DNA of 64,000 nucleotides from Paraburkholderia largidicola (GTDB lineage Bacteria > Pseudomonadota > Gammaproteobacteria > Burkholderiales > Burkholderiaceae): NCBI RefSeq assembly GCF_013426895.1, contig NZ_AP023177.1, forward strand, positions 1 through 64,000. Direction: 5' to 3'. Made by a program: the position numbers and the translations under genes. Under the pieces are notes generated by a model. It was not told the DNA's origin. It ran no database searches and was given only the letters and a program-made list of their open reading frames with translations. Position 1 is the stretch's first letter; each line of letters begins with the position of its first letter. Shown here piece by piece: positions 8,733 to 17,649 of the stretch.

Positions 8733-9045
8733 GCAACAACAGGACTGAAGGCAGCGTGAACCCGCACCAGGCCGCGAGTCCCCCAAGCCGCCCAGCCCGC
8801 AAGATACCGATGGCGTACCCCACCTGGCTGCTGGCAGGCCCGGGAAGGAACTGATAAAGCCCGACCAGATCCATGAAGGTTTCGTCATCGAGCCAGCGGC
8901 GCCGCTCCACGAATTCCCGGCGAAAGTACCCGAGGTGAGCAATGGGACCGCCGAAGCAGGTCAATCCCAATTTCAGAAAAACCGCCAGAACCACCGAAGC
9001 AGACCCTGGCTGAGTCGAGTGCGCAGAGGTGATACGAGTTTCCAT
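8713..9045 (-). pseudogene. chrA: Chromate transporter ChrA, N-terminal fragment
   Basis: The 110-residue minus-strand frame reads FLKLGLTCFGGPIAHLGYFR, ERRRWLDDETFMDLVGLYQF and LPGPASSQVGYAIGILRAGR, the conserved first domain of CHR-family chromate/sulfate antiporters in the inner membrane. Intact proteins are about 400 residues with two such domains. Here the protein stops after PSVLLLLSFAGL, exactly where it runs into the truncated NTF2-like gene. A deletion joining the two genes tail to tail is the simplest explanation. Confidence 0.82.
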
Positions 9046-9235
9046 AATTGGCGGTTTTCCAGAACAAGAAGATCAGCACGCCCGCTCGAAGCGCTCGGTT
9101 ATCGACCGTCGTTCGGGGTGCGACAGCATCGGGAGTTTAATTACGACTCGATCTGGTCCCACGGCGCCCCGGCGTGAACGGTTCATGTCGCCCCGTTCGC
9201 ACCTCGATGAATTTGCCTTGTCCGGCGTTTTCATC

Positions 9236-10903
9236 CTATGGATGAGTGCCCACGCGGGTAAGGTCAGAATCTTTGCACGCCGCAAGAGAATTGGCTTGCG
9301 AAAACACTACCTGATTCCTTCCCGCACGCTTGGCGTCGTAAAGTGCGAGATCGGCGGCCTGAGTCAATTCACTCAGCAACGAGGGATGGGAGCGCGTCGC
9401 AGTGGCGCATCCGATACTTACGGTGAACGGAGGACGGCCGATTGCCGTTGGGTCGCAGGCCAGACGTTCGACGTCAGTGCGGATTGCTTCCGCGATCCGC
9501 ACGGCCTGCATGGGATCAGTATCGGGAAGAACGATTACGAACTCCTCTCCGCCGTATCTGGAAGCGCAGTCACCCCGACGCTGAGCGTGCCGTCGAATGC
9601 AGTCTGCAAGGCGCCTTAAAGCATTGTCGCCTTCGGCATGCCCGTATACATCGTTGTACTGCTTGAAATGGTCGGCATCCACATACAGTACTGAAAGCCA
9701 GCCGTCGGTGCGTTGCAACCTGTCCCATTCGCTTGCGAGCGACGCATCGAGCGCGCGTCGATTTTTAAGGCCTGTGAGAGGATCAATCTGCGCAAGCTCT
9801 CTCAGGCGATCCTCGGCCACAGCCCGGTCTCGCAAGGCAAATGCAAGTATCCAGACTACGATGCAGAAGGCCAGACTGATGGACGACGCTGATATGCCGA
9901 CAACCCACGAGAGATGCTTCCACGAGACGAGTACATCGTCCAGGGCGGGAGCGACTACTGCGATCAGCGGCGTACCGGGCACGCGCTGGAACGTATAGAG
10001 TCGCACCTCTCCATCGACCGACGAGCGCGCCGCGTAAAAGCCGGAATCGTGATTCACCATTCGCGGGAATGTGGGAGACGTGCTGAAGTTCGGTGGGGGC
10101 GAAGCATTTAGAGGAGGATTTCTCGATACCAGCGTGCCGTCGATACGCACGATGGCGGCAACGCCATGAGGGCCGACATCGAGATCTGCAAGCAGGTGGT
10201 TGAAATACTCCAGGTCGATAGCAACGATCGCCACGCCTTTGAAGGACCCATCCGGATAGTTGACCCGCCTGCTGAGTGCCATTGCTTCCGCGCCGCCTCG
10301 CGCGCGGGCGTGATAAATAGCTGACAGGTAACGTCCCACGTCCGGTGACTGGCGATGAACCAGAAAATAATCCCGGTCACCAAAATCCCAGTGATGGTTG
10401 CTTGAGCAACAGCCGGCTACCACCCGACCGCGGTCGTCGGTCACGCCCATTCCTGATATGTAACGCGAGTTGGCCGTCGTGTTGAACATCAGTTCGTTGC
10501 GAACGCTAGCACTCAGGGCCTGGACGCCGGGCTTGTCGAGAGTTGCGATGAGCGTGAGCAACGATTGGTCGGAAGACTCTACGGTTCGCGAAATGTTAGC
10601 CGACAATACAGCGGCGACGTTTTTCGAGGTTTCGTGAGCGTGTTCGCGCGCAGTGTCCCGCGCGGCGAGCAGTGTCAGCAGACTTACAGCCAGGACACCC
10701 GTTGCCAGCACACTACCGAAAGCGCCTACAACGAACGGATAGCGGGATGCCTTGGCAGTCACCCGTCGGACAGATTTGTGAACGAACACGATATTGGACT
10801 TGTTGAAATCTCGGATATCTCTGGCTCGCCGTCCCCTAAGGTTCTTCCGTCTCAAGAGATTGGTTACGTTGCCTATGACACTCAGGTGGCCAGCCAATGA
10901 CAT
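9236..10903 (-). CDS. Membrane-bound diguanylate cyclase with periplasmic sensor
   Basis: The 555-residue product has a transmembrane helix at about 57-80, a periplasmic double-Cache-like region at about 90-325 (with RDYFLVHRQSPDVGRYLSA and NYPDGSFKGVAIVAIDLEYF), a second helix at about 330-357, then a GGDEF domain to the C-terminus. The active-site motif is GGEEF at 451-455, so it should make cyclic di-GMP from GTP. An RxxD inhibitory site (RRGD, 442-445) lies exactly five residues before it, predicting product feedback inhibition. The basic 45-residue N-terminus is unusual, and a later start is possible. It is a single gene and the sensed ligand is unknown. Confidence 0.93.
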   Translation of the reverse strand: MSLAGHLSVIGNVTNLLRRKNLRGRRARDIRDFNKSNIVFVHKSVRRVTAKASRYPFVVGAFGSVLATGVLAVSLLTLLAARDTAREHAHETSKNVAAVLSANISRTVESSDQSLLTLIATLDKPGVQALSASVRNELMFNTTANSRYISGMGVTDDRGRVVAGCCSSNHHWDFGDRDYFLVHRQSPDVGRYLSAIYHARARGGAEAMALSRRVNYPDGSFKGVAIVAIDLEYFNHLLADLDVGPHGVAAIVRIDGTLVSRNPPLNASPPPNFSTSPTFPRMVNHDSGFYAARSSVDGEVRLYTFQRVPGTPLIAVVAPALDDVLVSWKHLSWVVGISASSISLAFCIVVWILAFALRDRAVAEDRLRELAQIDPLTGLKNRRALDASLASEWDRLQRTDGWLSVLYVDADHFKQYNDVYGHAEGDNALRRLADCIRRHAQRRGDCASRYGGEEFVIVLPDTDPMQAVRIAEAIRTDVERLACDPTAIGRPPFTVSIGCATATRSHPSLLSELTQAADLALYDAKRAGRNQVVFSQANSLAACKDSDLTRVGTHP

Positions 10904-11329
10904 CGTTATCGGCAGCTACACGGAAATCTCCAGTATTTCGAAGGAAACGAACGGAACAGCGCCTGATCCAGGCGCTGCAGCAAACGGTTTCGAACCAAAT
11001 GATGCAGCCTCATGAAATGATTTCGAGCTTGCGTGATAGCGGGCCTGGAAGCCGTTGCTAGCCTGACCTACGATGCGCGTGAGTTCCATCGTCGGTGCCC
11101 AAAAGGGCCTTTCCATTGATGCCACACCACAAGCGCTTCGGACATGCGAATACCTTGAGACCGACTCTCAGCCGATACACGCCTGGGGGGTGTCAAGAAA
11201 ACGGACAGCGGATGTCCGGTTCCTTGACAGCGTCGATGTCCTTCGCGAGCGAAAATCGTTGAACGGTAAGCCTCGTGGTGAATGGCACGAGCTTTGCGGA
11301 CTACTCCTCGTCATCCGGAGGAGTCGATC
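10904..11329. other. Intergenic with one long inverted repeat
   Basis: This 426-base gap separates the diguanylate cyclase from the two repeated-domain proteins and carries the inverted repeat at 11191-11229 and the ribosome binding site GGAGGAG (about 11316-11322) of the next gene. No gene was recognised. Confidence 0.5.
11191..11229. repeat. 17-base inverted repeat overlapping a TTGACA box
   Basis: The left arm TGTCAAGAAAACGGACA (11191-11207) and right arm TGTCCGGTTCCTTGACA (11213-11229) pair at 15 of 17 positions around a five-base centre. The right arm contains a consensus TTGACA at 11224-11229, about 100 bases before the gene at 11330. There is no following T run, so this looks more like an operator or an element end than a terminator. 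Confidence 0.65.
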
Positions 11330-12100
11330 ATGCAACCTGCCTATTATTACCTGAGCTACCCAGGCATCGCACATCTCGCAAGTGCGATGAGCCTCGCAAC
11401 GCTGTTAACGGCAAGCACGGGATGCGCTGCGCAGACTCAAGTGCCGACCGTGCAGGCAGCGCCACCCATCGCGGTAGACGCGCCTCCTCCGCCACCGTCT
11501 GCCGGCCCGGTAGGCCCGGCGCCCACTGCCGATACTGGCACGCCATCGGTCGCTCGCGGCACGGTGTCGCGTTTTCTCGTCAATCCGGATGGCGACGTCG
11601 ATGGGTTCCTGACCAGCAACGGATTGCTCGTGCATTTCCCGCCGCACCTCGGCACACAGCTCACATCGATGATTCGCAGGGGTGACGCTGTCCAGGTGAG
11701 TGGATGGCGCCACGATGGAGGCACCTTCACAGCCCAACGCATCGTCGACACGAGTAATGGTCAGCAGTTGCTCGACCAGCCGGCATTGCCGGGCACACAG
11801 CGGTTGCCGCGCCAGCTTCGAGGTGCAGTACTCTCGCCACTGGTTGCGCAGGGACAAGTTGCTCACGTGACGACTGCGCCACAGGGCGAACCCGATGGCG
11901 TGATCCTGACCGATGGCACCGTGATCAAGCTCACGCCACCCGTTGCGCAGCAATTCCCAACGCTGCTGCAGGCGGGCGCGAATGTTTCGGCGCAGGGCTA
12001 CGGCACGCGCAACCAGTACGGATCGGCGCTACAGGCGACCGCGTTCGGCACGCCGGGCAACCTGACGCAACTCTACGACCGGGCGCTCCCTGGCCCGTAA
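11330..12100 (+). CDS. Exported protein with two repeated beta-rich domains
   Basis: The ATG at 11330 follows a strong GGAGGAG site. The 256-residue protein has a signal sequence ending LTASTGCAAQ, where Cys could be a lipidation site although the lipobox is imperfect, then a proline-rich linker (APPPPPSAGP). Two related domains follow: about 73-150 (RGTVSRFLVNPDGDVDGFLT, LLVHFPPHL) and about 165-245 (GEPDGVILTDGTVIKLTPPV). The next gene encodes two copies of the same domain. No enzymatic motif is visible. The pattern RGxVxxFLxNPxGxxDG resembles small OB-fold-like proteins of unknown function in Burkholderiaceae. Likely located in the periplasm or envelope. Confidence 0.8.
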   Translation: MQPAYYYLSYPGIAHLASAMSLATLLTASTGCAAQTQVPTVQAAPPIAVDAPPPPPSAGPVGPAPTADTGTPSVARGTVSRFLVNPDGDVDGFLTSNGLLVHFPPHLGTQLTSMIRRGDAVQVSGWRHDGGTFTAQRIVDTSNGQQLLDQPALPGTQRLPRQLRGAVLSPLVAQGQVAHVTTAPQGEPDGVILTDGTVIKLTPPVAQQFPTLLQAGANVSAQGYGTRNQYGSALQATAFGTPGNLTQLYDRALPGP

Positions 12101-12152
12101 TTTTTCATGAATATATTCGGATTACGAACCACATTCATTCAGGATAATCAGC

Positions 12153-12701
12153 ATGCATTGGATTGACCCGGACAGCCTGCCTGAAACGCGCGGCGTCGTT
12201 AAGGGATTTCTGCTCAACCCTCATGGTGAACTCGATGGCATCGTCCTCGACTCGCGTCAGGTGCACTTCCCGCCTCATCTGTCGAAACGCATTGCGCGGC
12301 ATGTCGCGGTCGGTGACAAGGTCAAAGTGCGAGGCGTGAAGCCACGCGGAGCGGACATGATTGCGGCCGTCGCGCTGACGACCCGAAGCGGCGTGACGAT
12401 TCTCGACGAGGGGCCGCAGCACGGTGATCAGAAACATCACAAGCCGCAAATCGAGCACAGGCCAATGGAGATCGAAGGCGAAGTCGTGCTTTCGCTATTC
12501 GGACCCAAGGGCGAGTTGCGTGGCGCTTTGCTCGACGATGGTACGTCGCTGCGCATGCCCCCTCATGCGGCAGCCGGGCTGGTGTCATGGTTGAGCCCGG
12601 GTGCCCATGTCAAAGCCTGGGGACACGGCGTGAAGACCCGTCACGGCCGGACGATCGAGGTGGATGAGATCGCCGAGCTCGTCGATGCACCGACGGAGTG
12701 A
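12153..12701 (+). CDS. Cytoplasmic paralogue of the preceding repeated-domain protein
   Basis: This 182-residue protein lacks a signal peptide and consists of two repeats: about 12-85 (TRGVVKGFLLNPHGELDG, RQVHFPPHLSKRI, GDKVKVRGVK) and about 105-178 (LFGPKGELRGALLDDG, RMPPHAAAGL, GAHVKAWGHG). The first repeat aligns closely with the first repeat of the protein at 11330, including the shared VHFPPHL motif, so the two genes arose by duplication and then diverged in location. The ATG is preceded by AGGATAATCAGC. The 52-base gap suggests one transcript. Function is unknown. Confidence 0.82.
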   Translation: MHWIDPDSLPETRGVVKGFLLNPHGELDGIVLDSRQVHFPPHLSKRIARHVAVGDKVKVRGVKPRGADMIAAVALTTRSGVTILDEGPQHGDQKHHKPQIEHRPMEIEGEVVLSLFGPKGELRGALLDDGTSLRMPPHAAAGLVSWLSPGAHVKAWGHGVKTRHGRTIEVDEIAELVDAPTE

Positions 12702-12802
12702 CCCGCTCCGATTCCGTTCGGATCTGGCAGAGCAATCATTCACCCGCTGCCGCGGCCTCGCGGCCCGCGACGTAACGGGATCGATACACCTGAGAGCAAC
12801 CC

Positions 12803-14050
12803 ATGACCAGCCAACCCACAACCCGTCACTATGCGCTCGAAGGGCTGAACTTCTTCATGGCCGATGTACAGGCGGGCATCGGGCCATTTCTCGGCGTGTT
12901 CCTGCTGGCGCGCGATTGGCAACCCCAGGCCATCGGGACCGTGATGACTCTTGGCGGCATCGCGGGCATGCTCGCGACTTCCCCGGCCGGCGCACTCGTC
13001 GATGCGACATGTCACAAGCGCACCATCATCGCGGTAGCGGGTGTGCTGACAACACTGGCGTCACTCGTGCTGTGGCTGTCGCACAGGGTCTGGGTGGTCG
13101 CCGCGTCCCAGGTGTTGACGGCGATGACGGGCGCCGCGCTCGGGCCCGCTGTGGCGGGCGTGACGTTGGGCATCGTGCGCGAGCGGGCTTTCGACCGCCA
13201 GTTCGGCCGCAATCAGGTCGCCAATCACGCGGGCAATGTCGCAGGCGCGGCGCTATCGGGCTGGCTCGGCTGGCGCTACGGATTCGGCGCGATATTCGTG
13301 CTTGTGGGCGTGTTCGGGGTGATGACGGTCATTTCGACGCTGCTCATCCGGCCGGATTCGATCGACCACGACAGCGCCCGTGGCCTCGGCGATGCATCGC
13401 CTTCCGGGCATGAGCCCGCGGGCGGATTCCACGTGCTGCTGACCTGCAGGCCCCTACTGCTGCTCGCTGCCGCGCTCGCGATGTTCCACCTCGGCAATGC
13501 GGCGATGCTTCCCCTCTATGGGCTTGCTGTCGTCGCCGCGCACAAGGGCGACCCGAGTGCCTTCACGGCGCAGACGATCGTCATTGCGCAACTCGTCATG
13601 GTCGCGGCGGCATGCTTGGCGAGCCGGCTTATCGCGCGTATCGGCTACTGGGGCGTCATTCTCATCACCTTTCTTGCGCTGCCCGTGCGTGGATTGGTGG
13701 CCGCCACGCTGATCACCGCATGGGGCGTCTGGCCCGTGCAGGCACTCGACGGCATCGGCGCGGGGCTGCAAAGCGTCGCGGTGCCCGCGCTCGTCGTACG
13801 TTTGCTGCAAGGAACCGGGCGCGTGAATGTCGGGCAGGGCGTGGTGATGACCGTGCAAGGCATCGGCGCAGCGCTGAGTCCCGCGTTGGGAGGCGCGCTC
13901 GCCCAGCATGTCGGGTATGCAAGCGCCTTCCTCGTTCTGGGTGCCGTTTCGACAGGCTCGCTTGCGCTGTGGCTGTTTTTTGCCGAATCACTCAAGAAGG
14001 CGTGCGGCTTCCATCGCGATCCCGCCAACGACACTTCTCTCGCAACATGA
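12803..14050 (+). CDS. MFS transporter
   Basis: The 415-residue product shows about twelve hydrophobic segments in two halves separated by a loop near residues 190-212 (DSIDHDSARGLGDASPSGHE). After the second helix GALVDATCHKRTI is the MFS loop signature. It is an inner-membrane carrier of unknown substrate, in a group often annotated simply as MFS permease. The stop TGA overlaps the ATG of the ArsB-type gene (ATGA at 14047-14050), so the two are translationally coupled and may act in the same process. Confidence 0.9.
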   Translation: MTSQPTTRHYALEGLNFFMADVQAGIGPFLGVFLLARDWQPQAIGTVMTLGGIAGMLATSPAGALVDATCHKRTIIAVAGVLTTLASLVLWLSHRVWVVAASQVLTAMTGAALGPAVAGVTLGIVRERAFDRQFGRNQVANHAGNVAGAALSGWLGWRYGFGAIFVLVGVFGVMTVISTLLIRPDSIDHDSARGLGDASPSGHEPAGGFHVLLTCRPLLLLAAALAMFHLGNAAMLPLYGLAVVAAHKGDPSAFTAQTIVIAQLVMVAAACLASRLIARIGYWGVILITFLALPVRGLVAATLITAWGVWPVQALDGIGAGLQSVAVPALVVRLLQGTGRVNVGQGVVMTVQGIGAALSPALGGALAQHVGYASAFLVLGAVSTGSLALWLFFAESLKKACGFHRDPANDTSLAT

Positions 14051-15300
14051 ATCCCGTATTGCTTTCATGGAGTATTGCGCTGGCGGCTACGGCTGGCGTC
14101 ATTCTGCGTCCGTTCAGGTGGCCCGAGGCAATCTGGGCCGTCGCTGGCGCGGCGCTGCTCGTGGCGCTTGGACTACTTCCTGCCCATCTCGCGTGGCAGG
14201 CGATAGGCAAGGGCACCGATGTCTATCTTTTCCTCATCGGGATGATGCTGCTGTCGGAGTTGGGCCGGCGTGAAGGGTTATTCGACTGGATCGCGGCACT
14301 TGCCGTCAATCATGCGCGGGGTTCGCCGCGCAGACTCTTTGTGTTGGTCTATCTGGTGGGCGTCGTGGTGACGACATTCCTGTCGAACGATGCGACGGCA
14401 GTCGTCATGACACCCGCTGTATTCGTCGCCGCCAGGAAGGCCGATATGAAGCCGCTGCCTTTGCTGTACGTGTGCGCGTTCATCGCAAATGCGGCGAGCT
14501 TCGTCCTGCCGATCTCGAACCCGGCCAACCTCGTGCTCTATGAGAATCGCACGCCCGCGCTGGCCCTGTGGGTGGGCCGGTTTGAATTGCCCTCGGTGCT
14601 CTCGATCGTCGCAACGTTTGTGATGCTGCGCTGGACCCAGCTGCAAAGCCTTGACGGGCGCTGCGCTCGCGACCTGCCCGTCGAGCCGCTCAGTACGAAT
14701 GGCAAGGTGGCGCTAGCGGGGATCAGCGTGACGGCTGTTGCATTGCTCACCGTTTCAGCATTCGACTTGCAACTGGGTCTGCCGACGGCCGTATTCGGCA
14801 TCCTTACTGCGCTCGTCGTGCTCGTGAAGGAGCGGCAATCTCCACTGGAGCTCGTCAGCGAGATTTCATGGAGCGTGCTGCCACTGGTTGCCGGCCTCTT
14901 CGTGCTGGTCGAGATGCTCGATCACACGGGCGTCATCCACGAACTGGCGCAACTGATCTCGATCGCGACGCGACAGAATCAGCCTCTGACGGCGGCGATA
15001 TCGGGACTTCTCGTCGCGACAGGCAGCAATGCGATCAACAATCTGCCCGCAGGTCTTATTGCGAGTGCGACTGCGTTGACGGCGAACAGCCCCGAGACGG
15101 TGATCGATGCGCTGCTGATAGGCGTGGATCTCGGCCCCAATCTGTCGATCACGGGTTCGCTCGCGACGATCCTGTGGCTGGCCGCGATCCGTCGGGAAGG
15201 CGAGGAAGTGAGCTTCATGCAGTTCTCCAGGATTGGCGTGATCGTCATGCTGCCTGCACTTGTGCTGGCGCTAGGGGCACGACTCATTGCAGGCCATTGA
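14047..15300 (+). CDS. ArsB/NhaD-type ion transporter (anion permease)
   Basis: The 417-residue protein is almost wholly hydrophobic, with repeated helices and the family signatures VYLFLIGMMLLSELGRREG, FLSNDATAVVMTPAVF and VLPISNPANLVLYEN in the first half and ATGSNAINNLPAGLI in the second. These features match the arsenite permease / ion-transporter superfamily. It would extrude or import an oxyanion at the inner membrane, possibly arsenite, but there is no arsR, arsC or acr gene nearby, so arsenic specificity is not proven. It starts at the ATGA overlap with the MFS gene. Confidence 0.87.
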   Translation: MNPVLLSWSIALAATAGVILRPFRWPEAIWAVAGAALLVALGLLPAHLAWQAIGKGTDVYLFLIGMMLLSELGRREGLFDWIAALAVNHARGSPRRLFVLVYLVGVVVTTFLSNDATAVVMTPAVFVAARKADMKPLPLLYVCAFIANAASFVLPISNPANLVLYENRTPALALWVGRFELPSVLSIVATFVMLRWTQLQSLDGRCARDLPVEPLSTNGKVALAGISVTAVALLTVSAFDLQLGLPTAVFGILTALVVLVKERQSPLELVSEISWSVLPLVAGLFVLVEMLDHTGVIHELAQLISIATRQNQPLTAAISGLLVATGSNAINNLPAGLIASATALTANSPETVIDALLIGVDLGPNLSITGSLATILWLAAIRREGEEVSFMQFSRIGVIVMLPALVLALGARLIAGH

Positions 15301-15323
15301 GCAGGGACAGGGAGGAAAGAGCC

Positions 15324-15772
15324 ATGGGCAACGGATGGATTTACCCTTTCATCATTCTGGGTGGCATTCTTCAGGCCGCGGGCGCACCGATCAGCGGCGA
15401 ACTCAAAGGCTCGCTCGTCAATCCCTGGCTTGCGTCTGGCGTCTCGTTTCTGCTGGTGACGTTTCTGTCGATTGCGTGATTCTGCATTCAGCCTACACCA
15501 CTCCCGGCTCCCGACGACCTGCGTAGCATGAAGTGGTGGGCGCCACGCGGCGGAATCGTTGGGGCGGTGGCCGTTTTCGCGGGTCTGACTCTTGTCCAGA
15601 AGGTAGGCGTCGGTACGCTCAACGGGCTGACCATCTGCTCCAACCTGGTGACATCGGTTGCGATCGACCATTCTGGTCTGATTGGGGGGGCGCCGAACAT
15701 GCCTTGAGTTGGGCACGAGCGCTCGGGGCCATGTTAATGGTAGTGGGCGTCGCGCTCGTAATGCTCTTTTAA
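15324..15772 (+). pseudogene. DMT-family (DUF606/YdcZ-like) transporter, broken
   Basis: A good ribosome binding site (GGGAGGAAAGAG) precedes the ATG at 15324. The frame reads MGNGWIYPFIILGGILQAAG, SLVNPWLASGVSFLLVTFLS, then a TGA, then in the same frame SMKWWAPRGGIVGAVAVFAG and VGTLNGLTICSNLVTSVAID. At a run of seven G (15684-15690) the frame shifts and ends ALSWARALGAMLMVVGVALV. A four- to five-helix DUF606 membrane protein of about 148 residues can be reconstructed. One nonsense codon and one homopolymer frameshift inactivate it. Confidence 0.8.
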
Positions 15773-15936
15773 GCTGAGCGACGCCGTTCCCGCGCAAGAA
15801 GGAGTCTCCCCGCGACCAGTTGAGGTAGACACTAGTACCTGGAACTCGCGCACAGGCAATGCGCCCGGGCATGACCGATGCCGGAAGTTCGTGGGCCGGT
15901 GCAAACGTGCGCCGCCACAAATGCAAGGAGTCAGCC

Positions 15937-16129
15937 ATGAACAAGTATCAGGTCAAGGGTGTTGCCGAAAAAGTGAAGGGCAACGTCAACCAGGCAGTAG
16001 GGAAGGCGACGGACGATCCGGCGCGCGAACTGACGGGATCTGCAGGAGGGCGCGGGTGAAGTCCGGAAGTCTTACGGCGACGCCAAGGAAGCAGCGAAAG
16101 ATGCGGATAGTGAAGCCCGCAAGCACTGA
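15937..16129 (+). pseudogene. CsbD-family stress protein, single frameshift
   Basis: The ATG at 15937 follows AAGGAG and gives MNKYQVKGVAEKVKGNVNQA, then VGKATDDPARELTGS. Near 16035-16050 the frame slips by one base, after which the expected ending GEVRKSYGDAKEAAKDADSE and ARKH is found in another frame, ending at 16129. CsbD proteins are about 63 residues, hydrophilic and general-stress induced. Only one indel separates this from an intact gene, so either a very recent mutation or a sequence error is possible. Confidence 0.82.
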
Positions 16130-16275
16130 TGTCGTGATCTGAGGCCGTTGCGGGGGCACCAATTTTTGCGGGACGTGATGCCTCGATGCCCCCGCAATGC
16201 CGATGTACGCTTCTCTCCACGTGAAGGCTACGCCGCGCCTGGTGGCCTCGCTCAACGAGGCACGACTGCACGACC

Positions 16276-17649
16276 CTAATCTATCCCGAGCGCGGCCATC
16301 CTTGTGTACAGAGACTGGCGGCTGATACCGAGCCGGCGCGCTGCCTCTGCACGATTGCCACCTGCGACGTCGAGTGCCCGCCGGATCGCCTCGCGTTCGA
16401 CCAGTTGCAGTGCTTCTGTCAGCGGGACATCGTACAGGCACGCGGGGAGTGGAGAGCCAGACGCTGTGCCGCCGGTCAGCAGGGTGAGATCGGTTTCTGT
16501 TACCACCGGCCCCGGCGAAAGTGCGTTCACCCGTTCAACTGCGTTACGCAATTCGCGCACGTTGCCTGGCCACGAGTGCGTGAGGAGACGTCGCTGTGCC
16601 TCAACGGAGAATTGACGTTTGGGCTGGTCGAGTGCGGTTGCCTTCAGGAAATATTCGGCGAGCGGCAGTATGTCAGCGAGGCGCTCCCGCAACGGCGGGA
16701 GATGGATTGGAATCACATTCAGCCGGTAGAGCAGGTCCTGTCTGAATTCTCCCGTTGCCACCATGGCGTCAAGCGCGCGATGTGTCGCGGCGATCACCCG
16801 TACGTCGACGGCAACAGATTCGTTTGAGCCGAGCGGAGTGACCAGCCTTTCCTGAAGCACGCGCAGCAGCTTTGCTTGCATGGCGGCAGGCATGTCGCCG
16901 ATCTCGTCGAGAAAGAGCGTACCCCTGTTCGCGTCGACGATACGTCCCGTTCGCGCAGCACTTGCACCCGTGAATGCGCCCTTCCCGTGACCGAAGAGTT
17001 CGCTTTCGAGCAACTCATGAGGAATGGCCGCGCAGTTGACCGCGATGAACGGTCCTGTTGCACGCCGCGATGACTGGTGGAGCACCCTGGCCGCGACCTC
17101 CTTGCCCGTACCGGTTTCACCCGTGAGGAGAACCGTTGCATCGCTGGCGGCGGCCCGGCCGATGCGTTTCTGCACTTCGCGCATGGATTCGCTGATGCCG
17201 AGCAGGCGTGGCATGGCGTCGTCGGGCTCGTCGAACGTCGGGGGAACGGATGTCCCCCCGGCCGCAGCGCCCGATATCGGGCTGGCGACAAACACCCGCT
17301 TGAGCAATCTGGCGATATCTTCACGGCCGACGGGTTTGGTCAGATGCTCGAAGGCACCCAGACGCATCGCCCCGATCGTATTGTCGCTGTTTGCGTGTGC
17401 AGTGAGCATCACGACGGGAATCTGGGCAACACGGTCCATGTCACGCAGTTTTTCGAGCACTGCGAGCCCATCGATGCCGGGCAGCCTGAAGTCGAGGAAG
17501 ACACACGCGGGCGTCAAGCCGGCTGTGAGCCGCGCGAGTCCGCTTTCGCCGGAGTCCGCACGCTCAACGTCATGTCCGAGATCCGTGAGCGTTTCCGCCA
17601 GGCCCTCGCTAAACGCATCGTCGTCGTCGATCAGGAGGATGGTTGCCAT
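16276..17649 (-). CDS. NtrC-type sigma-54-dependent response regulator
   Basis: The 457-residue protein has a receiver domain (1-120, phospho-acceptor Asp53 in FLDFRLPG, Lys105), an AAA+ domain (Walker A GETGTGKE 177-184, sigma-54 contact loop GAFTGA 224-229, Walker B TLFLDEIG 244-251) and a C-terminal Fis-type helix-turn-helix (GGNRAEAARRLGISRQSLYT). It should activate sigma-54 promoters when phosphorylated. The loop reads GHGKGAFTGA where GHEKGAFTGA is usual. It lies downstream of, and overlaps by 19 bases, its cognate histidine kinase, forming a two-component pair. Targets are unknown. Confidence 0.95.
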   Translation of the reverse strand: MATILLIDDDDAFSEGLAETLTDLGHDVERADSGESGLARLTAGLTPACVFLDFRLPGIDGLAVLEKLRDMDRVAQIPVVMLTAHANSDNTIGAMRLGAFEHLTKPVGREDIARLLKRVFVASPISGAAAGGTSVPPTFDEPDDAMPRLLGISESMREVQKRIGRAAASDATVLLTGETGTGKEVAARVLHQSSRRATGPFIAVNCAAIPHELLESELFGHGKGAFTGASAARTGRIVDANRGTLFLDEIGDMPAAMQAKLLRVLQERLVTPLGSNESVAVDVRVIAATHRALDAMVATGEFRQDLLYRLNVIPIHLPPLRERLADILPLAEYFLKATALDQPKRQFSVEAQRRLLTHSWPGNVRELRNAVERVNALSPGPVVTETDLTLLTGGTASGSPLPACLYDVPLTEALQLVEREAIRRALDVAGGNRAEAARRLGISRQSLYTRMAALGID

